DNA of 52,795 nucleotides from JBBDWJ01 sp040902925 (lineage in GTDB: Bacteria > Acidobacteriota > Terriglobia > Bryobacterales > UBA6623), in NCBI GenBank assembly GCA_040902925.1, contig JBBDWJ010000024.1, forward strand, positions 1-52,795. The letters are read 5' to 3'. The translations under genes were made by a program, and so were the position numbers. Position 1 is the stretch's first letter, and each line of letters opens with the position of its first letter. Positions 24,843 through 35,718 of this stretch are shown piece by piece. The notes under the pieces were generated by a model that saw only the letters and a program-made list of their open reading frames with translations, did not search any database and had not been told where the DNA came from.

Positions 24843-25952
24843 ATGTTGCTTCTTCGATTTATTACCTACATGGCTCTATGCGCCGTGCCTCTCGCCGCGC
24901 TTCAAGGGGACGGGCACGATGCCGTACGGGAGCGTCTGGAGGCTCTGCTGCGCGTCTCGGACCCGACGGCCGGCTTTCTCGCCGTCGCGCTGGGCGTCGC
25001 GTTTCTGGCCGGCGCGGCCCACGCCCTCACGCCAGGTCATGGCAAGGCCCTCGTGGCGGCCTATCTGGCGGGGTCAAAAGGAACCGTGTGGGACGCCGTC
25101 TACCTGGGCACCGTCGTCACGATTACGCACACCGCCTCGGTCTTCGTGCTCGGCCTGGCCACGCTCTATGCCTCGCAGCACATCCAGATGGAGAAGATTT
25201 ACGCCTGGCTGTCGATCTTCAGCGGCCTGCTGATCGTTGTGATCGGTGGCAGCATGTTGTGGTCGCGCTGGAGGGCCCTGCGCGCCGGTGGGGAGCAGCA
25301 GGCCCATGACCATTCCCACGGCCATTCCCACGGATTCTTCGGCTGGCTAACGCACTCCCACAGCCATGAGCACGGGCATTCCCACAGCCACGGCCATGTG
25401 CACAGTCATGAACACGGCCACGAGCACGGCCATGCGGACGGCCACGAACATAGCCATGAGAACGGCCACGAGCACAGCCACGCGGACGGCCACAGCCACT
25501 CCCACGAGCACTCCCACGAGAACACTGCCGTCGATCATGGCCACTCGCACGGCCCTGGCCACTCACACACCCACGAGGGGCATGCTCACGATCACGGCCA
25601 CAGCCATACGCATCCCGCGGCGGCAAAAGCCGGACGCGGCAGCCTGCTCACACTAGGAATTTCCGGGGGCCTGGTGCCCTGCCCGGAAGCGATGGTGGTG
25701 CTGTTGATCTCGATCACGATCAACCGGCTGTTGTTCGGCATCGTCATTCTGATAGCCTTCAGCCTCGGGTTAGCGGCGATTCTGATCGCCATCGGCATTG
25801 CCATGGTTCTGGCCGGACCCACGCTGAACCGTTTCACCAAAGACGGCCCTCTGCTGCGTGCCCTGCCGGTTGGAAGCGCGGCCTTGGTCACCCTGCTCGG
25901 CGTGGCGATTCTGTTTTCCGCGGTCAACGATGCGGGGATGTTGAAGTTCTGA
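24843..25952 (+). CDS. nickel/cobalt exporter, RcnA-like, with His-rich loop
   Basis: A 369-residue membrane protein of the HoxN/NixA-RcnA class that moves Ni2+ or Co2+. The family motif HALTPGHGKALVAAYL is in the second helix, followed by a helix with VVTITHTASVFVLG. The central cytoplasmic or periplasmic loop (about residues 155-260) contains about 40 histidines, almost all in HSH, HEHGH or DGH repeats, which would chelate many metal ions. Three or four helices follow, beginning GISGGLVPCPEAMVVLL, typical of RcnA. An exporter role is favoured over uptake because of the RcnA-like motifs and long His loop. ATG at 24843; an in-frame TTG one codon upstream is less likely. Confidence 0.9.
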   Translation: MLLLRFITYMALCAVPLAALQGDGHDAVRERLEALLRVSDPTAGFLAVALGVAFLAGAAHALTPGHGKALVAAYLAGSKGTVWDAVYLGTVVTITHTASVFVLGLATLYASQHIQMEKIYAWLSIFSGLLIVVIGGSMLWSRWRALRAGGEQQAHDHSHGHSHGFFGWLTHSHSHEHGHSHSHGHVHSHEHGHEHGHADGHEHSHENGHEHSHADGHSHSHEHSHENTAVDHGHSHGPGHSHTHEGHAHDHGHSHTHPAAAKAGRGSLLTLGISGGLVPCPEAMVVLLISITINRLLFGIVILIAFSLGLAAILIAIGIAMVLAGPTLNRFTKDGPLLRALPVGSAALVTLLGVAILFSAVNDAGMLKF

Positions 25953-26125
25953 CAGGCGGGCGGCTCGGGCAGGCGGTTCGACAGCTTTTAGGAGACCGCT
26001 GACCAGCCCCCGGCCCTGTGGGCCAAGGCTGCGGTCAATCCTCCCGACAACTACTGCACCGGAACGCTCGCTACCGCTGCACTCGATACCGCCGAAAGGA
26101 TGACCCGAGGTTCCTACGAGACGCC

Positions 26126-26147
26126 CAGTAGGGGGAAAACCCTACTG
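26126..26147 (-). repeat. perfect hairpin spanning a stop codon
   Basis: CAGTAGGG (26126-26133) and CCCTACTG (26140-26147) form an 8-bp perfect stem with a 6-base loop. On the minus strand, the TAG stop of the small gene at 26142-26405 lies inside the first arm. There is no T-tract after it, so it is a weak terminator candidate; it could also slow ribosomes at the stop or protect the 3' end. Confidence 0.5.
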
Positions 26148-26405
26148 CCAACTCTGGCTGGCTTGCTCGCTGGTGACCAGGGCGTCGAATATCGCTAGCA
26201 CTTGCTTGCGATAGGTATACATCCGGCGGAGGTCTTCCCGGAAATTGTCGTTGAACTCCCGTGAACGCATCCACTTACGGAAGACTTTCGGGGAGATGTC
26301 GATCTGCGCGCGCAAGGCGTCAATGGAGTGGCCGCGGAGAAAAAGGCCGTAGAAAAGCGCGGCTTCGCGCTGCGGAGAGTGAAACTCTGTGTTTCCGATC
26401 GACAA
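26142..26405 (-). CDS. small basic protein, possible helix-turn-helix
   Basis: An 87-residue protein that I do not recognise by name. It is rich in Arg and aromatic residues, and the stretch GHSIDALRAQIDISPKVF followed by KWMRSREF reads like a helix-turn-helix of the kind used to bind DNA. The C-terminal part (RRMYTYRKQVLAIFDALV) is probably one amphipathic helix. The start is TTG at 26405 in a frame that opens after a stop at 26423; no ribosome site is clear, so start and even reality are uncertain. The amino acid composition is protein-like and unlike the other frames here. The stop codon lies in a perfect hairpin. Confidence 0.5.
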   Translation of the reverse strand: MSIGNTEFHSPQREAALFYGLFLRGHSIDALRAQIDISPKVFRKWMRSREFNDNFREDLRRMYTYRKQVLAIFDALVTSEQASQSWQ

Positions 26406-26643
26406 CGTTCGACAACCCGTTCACAAGTCAGGAGAGGCCCCGAAAAGTCAGTATAAACGCGGTCGTGCGTGCCTGCAAGACCCAAAGGTGGACCTGCCGC
26501 CGGAGCATTCGCGGCGTCTTCTAGGTACCTCGCCCCACAGCAATCGGAGCGATCGCAGCGGCGCAACACGGGCGATTGTTGCCGCCTGAACGGGCGTCTC
26601 CCGTCTTTAGCGCGCTGCACTTTGCCTGATAGAATCTCTGCGA

Positions 26644-27450
26644 GTGCGTAAACTGTTTCTGCTAGGCGCGGCGGTGGCGTCCGCCGGCTACATCGCTTAT
26701 CAAGCCCGCGCTCCCCTGGCTCAACGATGGGGACGCGGTTTCCATCGCGGGGCCGGCATCCGGCGGCAAATCGCGCTGACCTTCGACGATGGCCCCAGCG
26801 AGTGGACCATGGCCGTGCTCGAGGTGCTCGAAAGGCATGGCGTTCCGGCGACGTTCTTTTTCTGCGGACGAAACGTCGAGCGCCACCCGGACGTGGCCCG
26901 CTTCGTTCACAGCCGCGGAAATGAGATCGGAAACCACACCTACTCGCATCCTTTGTTGCTGGCGCTGCCCGACGCGCGCATTCGGGAAGAGTTGTCGCGG
27001 ACCCAGCAGGTGATCGAGCAGACCGTCGGCGTACGGCCCGGCCTGTTCCGTCCGCCGCACGGCTGCCGCGCGCCTGGGCTGCTCTCGATCGAGCGCGAAT
27101 TGGGTCTTACCGAAGTGCTTTGGACCGTGATCGGCAAGGATTGGAGCGCCAGCGCCGACGCCATCAGCCAGCGTATTCTCAGCCGGATCGAACCCGGCGG
27201 AATCATTTGCCTGCACGACGGCGATGGAGTCCGGCCCCACGCCGACCGCAGCCGAACGGTCGCGTCTCTCAAGGATTTCTTGCCCGTCCTGCTCGACGAC
27301 GGCTATTCTTTTGTGACCGCGGGTGCGATGCTAAGGGGTCTTACCGTGGCGGCCGGCGGCTCTGAGGCTTCGATCGGAATGCTAAGCCGAGGCATCGCCA
27401 GGAGCGGGCTAGTGTATCATGGCGGAATCCCCCAGCTTACAGATGACTGA
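26644..27450 (+). CDS. polysaccharide deacetylase (NodB domain)
   Basis: A 268-residue member of carbohydrate esterase family 4, which removes N-acetyl groups from chitin-like or peptidoglycan-like chains. An N-terminal hydrophobic segment (LFLLGAAVASAGYIAY) suggests a signal anchor. The metal motif TFDDGPS contains Asp48 and Asp49, and the zinc histidines are in GNHTYSHP (His98, His102). FRPPHG and the late ICLHDGDG complete the active site. Starts at GTG 26644, only 8 bases after a TAGAAT box (26630-26635), so it may be nearly leaderless. Its 3' end overlaps the acyl carrier protein gene by 32 bases, so the two are likely co-expressed. Confidence 0.92.
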   Translation: MRKLFLLGAAVASAGYIAYQARAPLAQRWGRGFHRGAGIRRQIALTFDDGPSEWTMAVLEVLERHGVPATFFFCGRNVERHPDVARFVHSRGNEIGNHTYSHPLLLALPDARIREELSRTQQVIEQTVGVRPGLFRPPHGCRAPGLLSIERELGLTEVLWTVIGKDWSASADAISQRILSRIEPGGIICLHDGDGVRPHADRSRTVASLKDFLPVLLDDGYSFVTAGAMLRGLTVAAGGSEASIGMLSRGIARSGLVYHGGIPQLTDD

Positions 27451-27700
27451 AATCGAGCAGCAAGTAATTCGGCTGGTAGCCGACACCCAAAAGATCGACC
27501 TCGCCGAGATTCGTCCCGAATCCACGTTCGAAGAGTTGAAAATCGACTCTTTGGACGGTCTTAACCTGTTGTTTGCGGTGGAGGGCGAATTCGATATCCA
27601 GGTCCCCGACGACGAAGCCAAGAACCTGCGCAGCGTGCAGGACATCATCAACGGCGTCAACAAACTGCTCGCCGCCAAGCAAGGCGCGAAAGAAGGCTAA
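27419..27700 (+). CDS. acyl carrier protein
   Basis: A 93-residue acyl carrier protein. The phosphopantetheine attachment motif IDSLDGLN places the modified Ser at residue 44; the usual DSL is intact. It is not the housekeeping AcpP to judge from its place between a deacetylase and a ketoacyl synthase; the sequence EFDIQVPDDEAKNLRSVQDII is nonetheless close to ordinary ACPs. It overlaps the deacetylase gene by 32 bases, and the ketoacyl synthase follows 4 bases after its stop. The ATG at 27419 has AGGAG 14 bases upstream; an internal ATG at 27443 is an alternative. Confidence 0.93.
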   Translation: MAESPSLQMTEIEQQVIRLVADTQKIDLAEIRPESTFEELKIDSLDGLNLLFAVEGEFDIQVPDDEAKNLRSVQDIINGVNKLLAAKQGAKEG

Positions 27701-27704
27701 TCGA

Positions 27705-28919
27705 ATGCGCCGTGTCGGCATTACCGGCATTGGTTGCGTCTCGGCGTTGGGCCTCGATACCCGCCAGTTCTGGAGCCGCCTGTTGAAAGGGTGCTCCGGA
27801 ATCGGGCCGATCAGCTTGGTTCCGCCTGAAAAACTTCAGGTGCAGGTTGGCGCCGAAGTGCGCGGCTATATTCCCGAGCAGTTCTTCGAGGCCAAGCGGC
27901 TGAACCTGCTCGACCGCTTTTCGCAGTTCGCGGTGATGGCCTCGCGCGAGGCGGTCGCCGACGCCGGGCTCGATTTTTCCAACGGCCGCGGCGGAGCGAC
28001 GGCGGTGATTTTGGGTACCGGCACGGCCGGCAAGACCACCGACGACGAGGCGTTTTACCACCTCTACTGGGAAAGAAATCCACGCGTCAGCCCGCTGGCG
28101 ATCCCGCGGCAGATGGCCAGCTCGGCCACCAGCCATGTGACGATGGAGCACGGCATCACCGGGCCCGCTTTTGCCGTCTCGAGCGCTTGCTCTTCCGCGA
28201 ACCATGCCATCGGGCAAGCTTTTTTTATGGTCCGTTCCGGCATGGCCGAGACGGCCCTGGCGGGGGGCAGCGAGGCCTGCTTCACGCTGGGCACGTTGAA
28301 GGCTTGGGAGTCTATGCGCGTGATGGCGCCCGACACCTGCCGGCCATTCAGCCGCAATCGCCAAGGGATGGTGCTGGGCGAGGGTTCGGCGGTGCTGGTG
28401 CTGGAGCCGCTGGAGGCGGCCCAACGCCGCGGCGCGCGGATCTACGCGGAACTGGCCGGAGCGGGCATGTCCTCCGATGCCGCGCACATTACCCTGCCCT
28501 GTGAGCACGGTGCGGCACGCGCTATGCAAGCCGCCCTCCAGGATGCGCAGCTCAATCCGGCCGACATCGACTACATCAACGCCCACGGCACCGGCACCGC
28601 TGCCAACGACTCGACCGAAACGCGCGCCATCCACAGCGTGTTCGGCGAACGCGGCCGCAAGCTGGCGGTTTCTTCCACCAAGTCGATGCATGGGCACGCC
28701 CTGGGGGCGTCGGGGGCGCTCGAGCTTGCGGCGACGGCGCTGGCATTGCACCACGGCGTTGCCCCTCCAACCGCGAATTTCACCGAACCCGACCCCGAGT
28801 GCGACCTCGATTGCGTTCCCAACCAGGCCCGCGAGATGCCGATCCGCGCCGCTTTGTCGAATTCCTTCGCGTTTGGCGGGCTGAACGCCGTGCTGGCGGT
28901 CCGGCGGTTCGAGCCGTAG
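27705..28919 (+). CDS. beta-ketoacyl-ACP synthase (FabF/NodE type)
   Basis: A 404-residue condensing enzyme that extends acyl-ACP with malonyl-ACP. The catalytic Cys162 is in SSACSSAN, His294 in NAHGTGT, and His331 in KSMHGHALG, a complete Cys-His-His triad of the FabB/FabF class. Start at ATG 27705, with AAGAAGG 8 bases upstream; the same frame opens earlier inside the ACP gene but that is not coding. Placed right after its own acyl carrier protein, it is probably a dedicated synthase rather than the general FabF. Near relatives include NodE, but only the general class is certain. Confidence 0.93.
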   Translation: MRRVGITGIGCVSALGLDTRQFWSRLLKGCSGIGPISLVPPEKLQVQVGAEVRGYIPEQFFEAKRLNLLDRFSQFAVMASREAVADAGLDFSNGRGGATAVILGTGTAGKTTDDEAFYHLYWERNPRVSPLAIPRQMASSATSHVTMEHGITGPAFAVSSACSSANHAIGQAFFMVRSGMAETALAGGSEACFTLGTLKAWESMRVMAPDTCRPFSRNRQGMVLGEGSAVLVLEPLEAAQRRGARIYAELAGAGMSSDAAHITLPCEHGAARAMQAALQDAQLNPADIDYINAHGTGTAANDSTETRAIHSVFGERGRKLAVSSTKSMHGHALGASGALELAATALALHHGVAPPTANFTEPDPECDLDCVPNQAREMPIRAALSNSFAFGGLNAVLAVRRFEP

Positions 28920-29078
28920 TCTTTGACCCACGGCCCCGCGCGGCCTCCCCGGCCCCGGGCGCGGCCCACGAACTTCCGCGCTTGTTCTCGCCGTCGCTAC
29001 AATGAGGAACGGCTTGCCACTCCCACTTCGGCGATAGCCAGCTCAATCAGAGCTGGGATCCAGTTTGAGAGTTCATCC

Positions 29079-31901
<2,823 letters not shown>

Positions 31902-31983
31902 TTCCCCGCCCGGCGTATTCATGGCGGAGGTTCGGGCATGCGCGGCACGAGTGAGTATTGCTGGCGTCGTCGGCTGACGATGC

Positions 31984-32346
31984 TTAGTGCAGGCGGACGG
32001 CAGGCCGCTCGAGTTCGAGCTGCGCGGCCTCGCCAGGACGGTGGACTTCCAAATCCGACCACGCCAGTTGCAGAACGATCTGGTAACAGTCCTGTCCACA
32101 AGGCCGGCAATGCGCGACCTTGGCGCCGGTGCGGAGCTGCATTTTGAGGTCGAGCCCGTGCAAGTCCCCGATCAACGACACCGTCACGCCCGGCTGCAAT
32201 GCCGCCGTGGCTTCCACGACGAGTTCATCGCTGCGGACTTCGACCGCCTGGGCGCTATAGACCTGTGGGCCGTGGACGAGTTGCAAATCCGCGCTGTAGC
32301 GTTTGCCAGGCCAGGGTTCCATGCGATGCTCCATGCGATTTTCCAA
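31984..32346 (-). CDS. PilZ-like domain protein
   Basis: A 120-residue protein resembling a single PilZ beta-barrel, the domain that binds cyclic di-GMP. The pattern GKRYSADLQLV, YSAQAVEVRSDELVVEA, PGVTVSLIG and AKVAHCRP...YQIVLQL follows the strand order of PilZ, although the typical RxxxR motif is weak (only KRYSADL). The best start is TTG at 32346, with AAAGGGG 6 bases upstream; ATG codons at 32334 and 32322 are alternatives. It converges on uvrA and diverges from phosphoketolase. Confidence 0.6.
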   Translation of the reverse strand: MENRMEHRMEPWPGKRYSADLQLVHGPQVYSAQAVEVRSDELVVEATAALQPGVTVSLIGDLHGLDLKMQLRTGAKVAHCRPCGQDCYQIVLQLAWSDLEVHRPGEAAQLELERPAVRLH

Positions 32347-32588
32347 GACTTGCCCCTTTCGACTCGGTCCGGAGGGCGGTTGCGGACTGAGGACATTGTG
32401 GACTCACTACGGTGGCCGCCGCAATGGATCTCAGGTACTGCCTGATCCGGGATATACCTTAGGTTTGCGCTAAGGGAGTCGCTGCGGGAATTAAGGTTGC
32501 GGCAGGCGAATCGGGCTACCTGACCACCGTCGAAGCTACTTGGAATCAATAGCTTGTAATTCACTGGTACCCTCGGAACTCGCCACCC

Positions 32589-32618
32589 TTGGGGCGGATC
32601 GGCGCGGCTGCTTAGAAT
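32589..32618 (+). promoter_or_regulatory. putative promoter for phosphoketolase
   Basis: TTGGGG (32589-32594) and TAGAAT (32613-32618) with an 18-base spacer, 60 bases before the phosphoketolase ATG. The -35 is poor. The remaining bases of this divergent gap (32347-32677) show no gene or strong hairpin. Confidence 0.3.
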
Positions 32619-32677
32619 GAAAAAAGCCGGCGGCATCGCGGGATTCCGTGCCCAGGAACACGTGACCAGGAGTTGAG

Positions 32678-35083
32678 ATGACAAATATTGCCCCCCCGGA
32701 AACCCCTCTCTCGCCCGAGCAGCTCTACAAGATCGACGCCTATTGGCGGGCGGCCAACTATCTGTCAGTGGGCCAGATTTACCTGCGCGACAACCCGATG
32801 TTGCGCGAGCCGCTGCGCATCGAGCACATCAAGCCGCGCCTGCTCGGCCACTGGGGCACCACGCCCGGGCTCAATTTTCTGTACGTCCATCTCAACCGTC
32901 TGATCCGGGAGCGCGAGCTCAGCATGATCTACGTCACTGGGCCGGGGCACGGGGGGCCCGGCCTGGTCGCCAACACTTACCTGGAGGGCACCTATTCGGA
33001 AGTCTATCCGCGGGTCGGTCAGGATCTCGACGGGCTCAACCGTTTATTCACGCAGTTTTCCTGGCCCTACGGCATTCCCAGCCACGTGGCGCCCGAGACG
33101 CCGGGCTCGATTCACGAGGGCGGCGAGCTCGGCTACTGCCTGTTTCACGCGTACGGGGCGGTGTTTGACAACCCTGACCTGATCGCCTGTTGCGTCGTCG
33201 GCGACGGCGAGGCCGAGACCGGGCCCTGCGCCACGAGTTGGCATTCCAACAAATTCCTGAACCCCGTGCGCGACGGCGCCGTGCTGCCAGTGCTCCATCT
33301 CAACGGCGCGAAAATCGCCGGCCCGGCTCTGCTGGCGCGCATCGGCCGCCAGGAGCTCATCGATCTGTTTCACGGCTATGGCCATGAGCCCCATTTCGTG
33401 GAAGGCGAAGAGCCCGAAGCGATGCATCAGGCGATGGCCGCAACTCTCGACCGTGTGGTGGCGGAAATTCAGTCCATTCAGAAGCAGGCTCGCGAGCACG
33501 GCTTTTCGAGACGTCCCCGTTGGCCGATGATCATTCTGAAAAGTCCCAAGGGATGGACCGGTCCCAAAATAGTCGACGGCAAACGGGTGGAAGGAACGTT
33601 CCGCTCGCACCAGGTGCCGCTGTCGTCGCTGGCGCAGAAGCCCGAACACCTCAAACAGCTCGAGCAATGGATGAAGAGCTACCGGCCCGAAGAGCTGTTT
33701 GGAGAAGACGGCAAGTTCAACCCGGAGCTGGCGGAGCTCGCGCCGAAGGGCGATCGGCGCATGGGCGCCAATCCGCACGCCAACGGCGGCCTGCTGCTCA
33801 AAGACCTGCAGATGCCCGGCTTTCGGGACTACGCCGTCGCCGTCCCCAAACCCGGCGCGGTCGAAATGGAGGCCACGCGGGTGCTCGGCGGTTTTCTGCG
33901 CGACATCATGAAGGCCAACGTCGGCAACCGGAATTTTCGCGTCATGGGCCCGGACGAAACGGCGTCGAACCGCTTGTCAGCGTTGTTCGAGGTCACCAGC
34001 CGCGTTTCGACCGCCGAGATCGATCCGGACGACGAGCATGTCAGCCCCGACGGGCGCGTCATGGAAATGCTCAGCGAGCACGCCTGCCAAGGGTGGCTCG
34101 AAGGCTACCTGCTGACCGGCAGGCACGGCTTTTTCTCCTGCTACGAAGCCTTCATCCACATCGTGGACTCGATGTTCAACCAGCATGCCAAGTGGCTGAA
34201 AGTCACGCGCAACATTCCCTGGCGCAAACCGATCGCTTCGCTGAACTACCTGCTCACCTCGCACGTCTGGCGGCAGGACCACAACGGCTTCTCGCACCAG
34301 GACCCCGGCTTCATCGATCACGTCATGAACAAAAAGGCCGATATCGTGCGCGTCTATTTGCCGCCCGACGCCAACACGCTGCTTTCGGTCGCCGACCACT
34401 GCTTGCGCAGCCGCAACTATGTCAACGTGATCGTCGCCGGAAAACAACTTCAACCCCAGTGGCTCAACATGGACGAAGCGGTCAGGCATTGCGCCGCCGG
34501 CATCGGCGTGTGGCAGTGGGCCAGCAACGATCACGGTGATGAGCCCGACGTCGTGATGGCTTGTTGCGGCGACGTGCCGACGTTGGAGACGTTGGCTGCT
34601 GTTTCGATGCTGCGCCAGCAGCTTCCCGAACTGGGCATCCGCTTCGTCAACGTCGTCGACCTGATGACGCTGCAGCCCGAGACCGAACACCCCCACGGTC
34701 TGGCCGACAAAGATTTCGACGAACTGTTCACCACGGACCGGCCCATCATTTTTGCTTACCACGGCTATCCATGGCTGATTCACCGCCTGACCTATCGGCG
34801 CACCAATCACAAGAACCTGCACGTTCGCGGCTACAAGGAGGAAGGCACGACGACCACGCCGTTCGACATGGCGGTGCTCAATAACCTCGACCGCTTTCAG
34901 TTGGCGCTGGATGTCATTCGTCGTGTCCAGCCCGCCCAGCCGGCTGCCGATTCGGCGACGCAATACTTTGACGACAAGCTACGCGAGCACCGCGCATACG
35001 TGGAAAAGCACGGCGAGGACATGCCTGCGGTGCGCGATTGGAAGTGGGAGGGGGGAAGCGGACCCTCTCGCCCGCGTGAATGA
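32678..35083 (+). CDS. xfp: phosphoketolase (Xfp)
   Basis: Thiamine-diphosphate enzyme that splits xylulose 5-phosphate and/or fructose 6-phosphate with phosphate to give acetyl phosphate. 801 residues, normal length. N-terminal domain with LGHWGTTPGLNF, TGPGHGGPG and the ThDP/Mg motif GDGEAETGP; central domain with MGPDETASNRL and the C-terminal domain with RGYKEEGTTTTPFDM. AGGAG 8 bases before ATG 32678 fixes the start. No acetate kinase or phosphotransacetylase is adjacent, so the acetyl phosphate must be used by enzymes encoded elsewhere. Supplies a carbon-saving route from sugar phosphates. Confidence 0.96.
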   Translation: MTNIAPPETPLSPEQLYKIDAYWRAANYLSVGQIYLRDNPMLREPLRIEHIKPRLLGHWGTTPGLNFLYVHLNRLIRERELSMIYVTGPGHGGPGLVANTYLEGTYSEVYPRVGQDLDGLNRLFTQFSWPYGIPSHVAPETPGSIHEGGELGYCLFHAYGAVFDNPDLIACCVVGDGEAETGPCATSWHSNKFLNPVRDGAVLPVLHLNGAKIAGPALLARIGRQELIDLFHGYGHEPHFVEGEEPEAMHQAMAATLDRVVAEIQSIQKQAREHGFSRRPRWPMIILKSPKGWTGPKIVDGKRVEGTFRSHQVPLSSLAQKPEHLKQLEQWMKSYRPEELFGEDGKFNPELAELAPKGDRRMGANPHANGGLLLKDLQMPGFRDYAVAVPKPGAVEMEATRVLGGFLRDIMKANVGNRNFRVMGPDETASNRLSALFEVTSRVSTAEIDPDDEHVSPDGRVMEMLSEHACQGWLEGYLLTGRHGFFSCYEAFIHIVDSMFNQHAKWLKVTRNIPWRKPIASLNYLLTSHVWRQDHNGFSHQDPGFIDHVMNKKADIVRVYLPPDANTLLSVADHCLRSRNYVNVIVAGKQLQPQWLNMDEAVRHCAAGIGVWQWASNDHGDEPDVVMACCGDVPTLETLAAVSMLRQQLPELGIRFVNVVDLMTLQPETEHPHGLADKDFDELFTTDRPIIFAYHGYPWLIHRLTYRRTNHKNLHVRGYKEEGTTTTPFDMAVLNNLDRFQLALDVIRRVQPAQPAADSATQYFDDKLREHRAYVEKHGEDMPAVRDWKWEGGSGPSRPRE

Positions 35084-35113
35084 TTGACCGACTACCCGCT
35101 ACCCGTGTAATAT
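35084..35113 (+). promoter_or_regulatory. promoter for the higBA operon
   Basis: TTGACC (35084-35089) and TAATAT (35108-35113) with an 18-base spacer. The -35 begins on the base after the phosphoketolase stop codon. Predicted transcription start near 35120 leaves only about five bases before the higB GTG, a nearly leaderless mRNA. Confidence 0.5.
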
Positions 35114-35125
35114 GTAGGCAGAGCC

Positions 35126-35416
35126 GTGATCCAGAGCTTTGGCGACGAAACAACGGCCGATCTGTTTCTAGAGCGCAACACCCGCGCGGCGCGCCGGACT
35201 CCCTCCGCCATCTGGCGAGTTGCCCAGCGCAAGCTCAAGATGGTCGACGTCGCCGCCCGCGTTGAAGATCTCGCCGCACCACCGGGCAACCGGTTGGAGA
35301 GCCTGAAGGGGGATCAGGAAGGCAGGCACAGCATTCGGATCAACAATCAATATCGCGTCACCTTCCGATGGGAGCAGGGAAATGCCTACGAAGTTCGCAT
35401 CGAAGACTATCACTAG
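35126..35416 (+). CDS. higB: HigB-type mRNA interferase toxin
   Basis: A 96-residue RelE-superfamily toxin of the HigB group, which cuts mRNA at the ribosome. The C-terminal LESLKGDQEGRHSIRINNQYRVTFRWEQG contains the RxxxRINNQYR-type motif that is typical of HigB and of the plasmid-maintenance killer protein; the N-terminal MIQSFGDETTADLF is also characteristic. GTG start at 35126, nearly leaderless. The toxin gene comes first, followed by the antitoxin with a 35-base overlap, the usual HigBA order and the reverse of most toxin-antitoxin pairs. Confidence 0.9.
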   Translation: MIQSFGDETTADLFLERNTRAARRTPSAIWRVAQRKLKMVDVAARVEDLAAPPGNRLESLKGDQEGRHSIRINNQYRVTFRWEQGNAYEVRIEDYH

Positions 35417-35693
35417 AGACCCGAACTGGCTCGGGCCGGCGATTCCACCCGGCGAGGTGTTGCTTGAGGAGTTTTTGAAGCCGATGGGCCTGGGGCAAGT
35501 GGAAGCCTCGCGCCAGCTCAACATCTCGCTAAACCGGCTCAATGAGATCGTCCTCGGCAAGCGCGGCATTACGGCCGATACGGCGCTTCGCCTGGCTCGT
35601 CTGTTCAAGATGTCGCCGCAGTTTTGGATGCGGCTGCAGGCCGATTGGGAATTACATCAGGCCATGCAGCGGCAGGAGCACAAGGTTTCCTGA
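35382..35693 (+). CDS. higA: HigA antitoxin, HTH protein
   Basis: A 103-residue antitoxin of the HigA family with a Cro/XRE-type helix-turn-helix. IPPGEVLLEEFLKPMGLGQVEASRQLNISLNRLNEIVLG covers the helix-turn-helix start, and GITADTALRLARLFKMSPQFWMRLQADWEL is the family signature. The protein should bind HigB and the operon promoter to repress it. The gene overlaps higB by 35 bases and has CAGGGAA before its ATG. It converges on the enolase-type gene 25 bases downstream, with no room for a separate terminator. Confidence 0.93.
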   Translation: MPTKFASKTITRDPNWLGPAIPPGEVLLEEFLKPMGLGQVEASRQLNISLNRLNEIVLGKRGITADTALRLARLFKMSPQFWMRLQADWELHQAMQRQEHKVS

Positions 35694-35718
35694 TCTCGCG
35701 GTTCGGCTCAGCTCGGCT

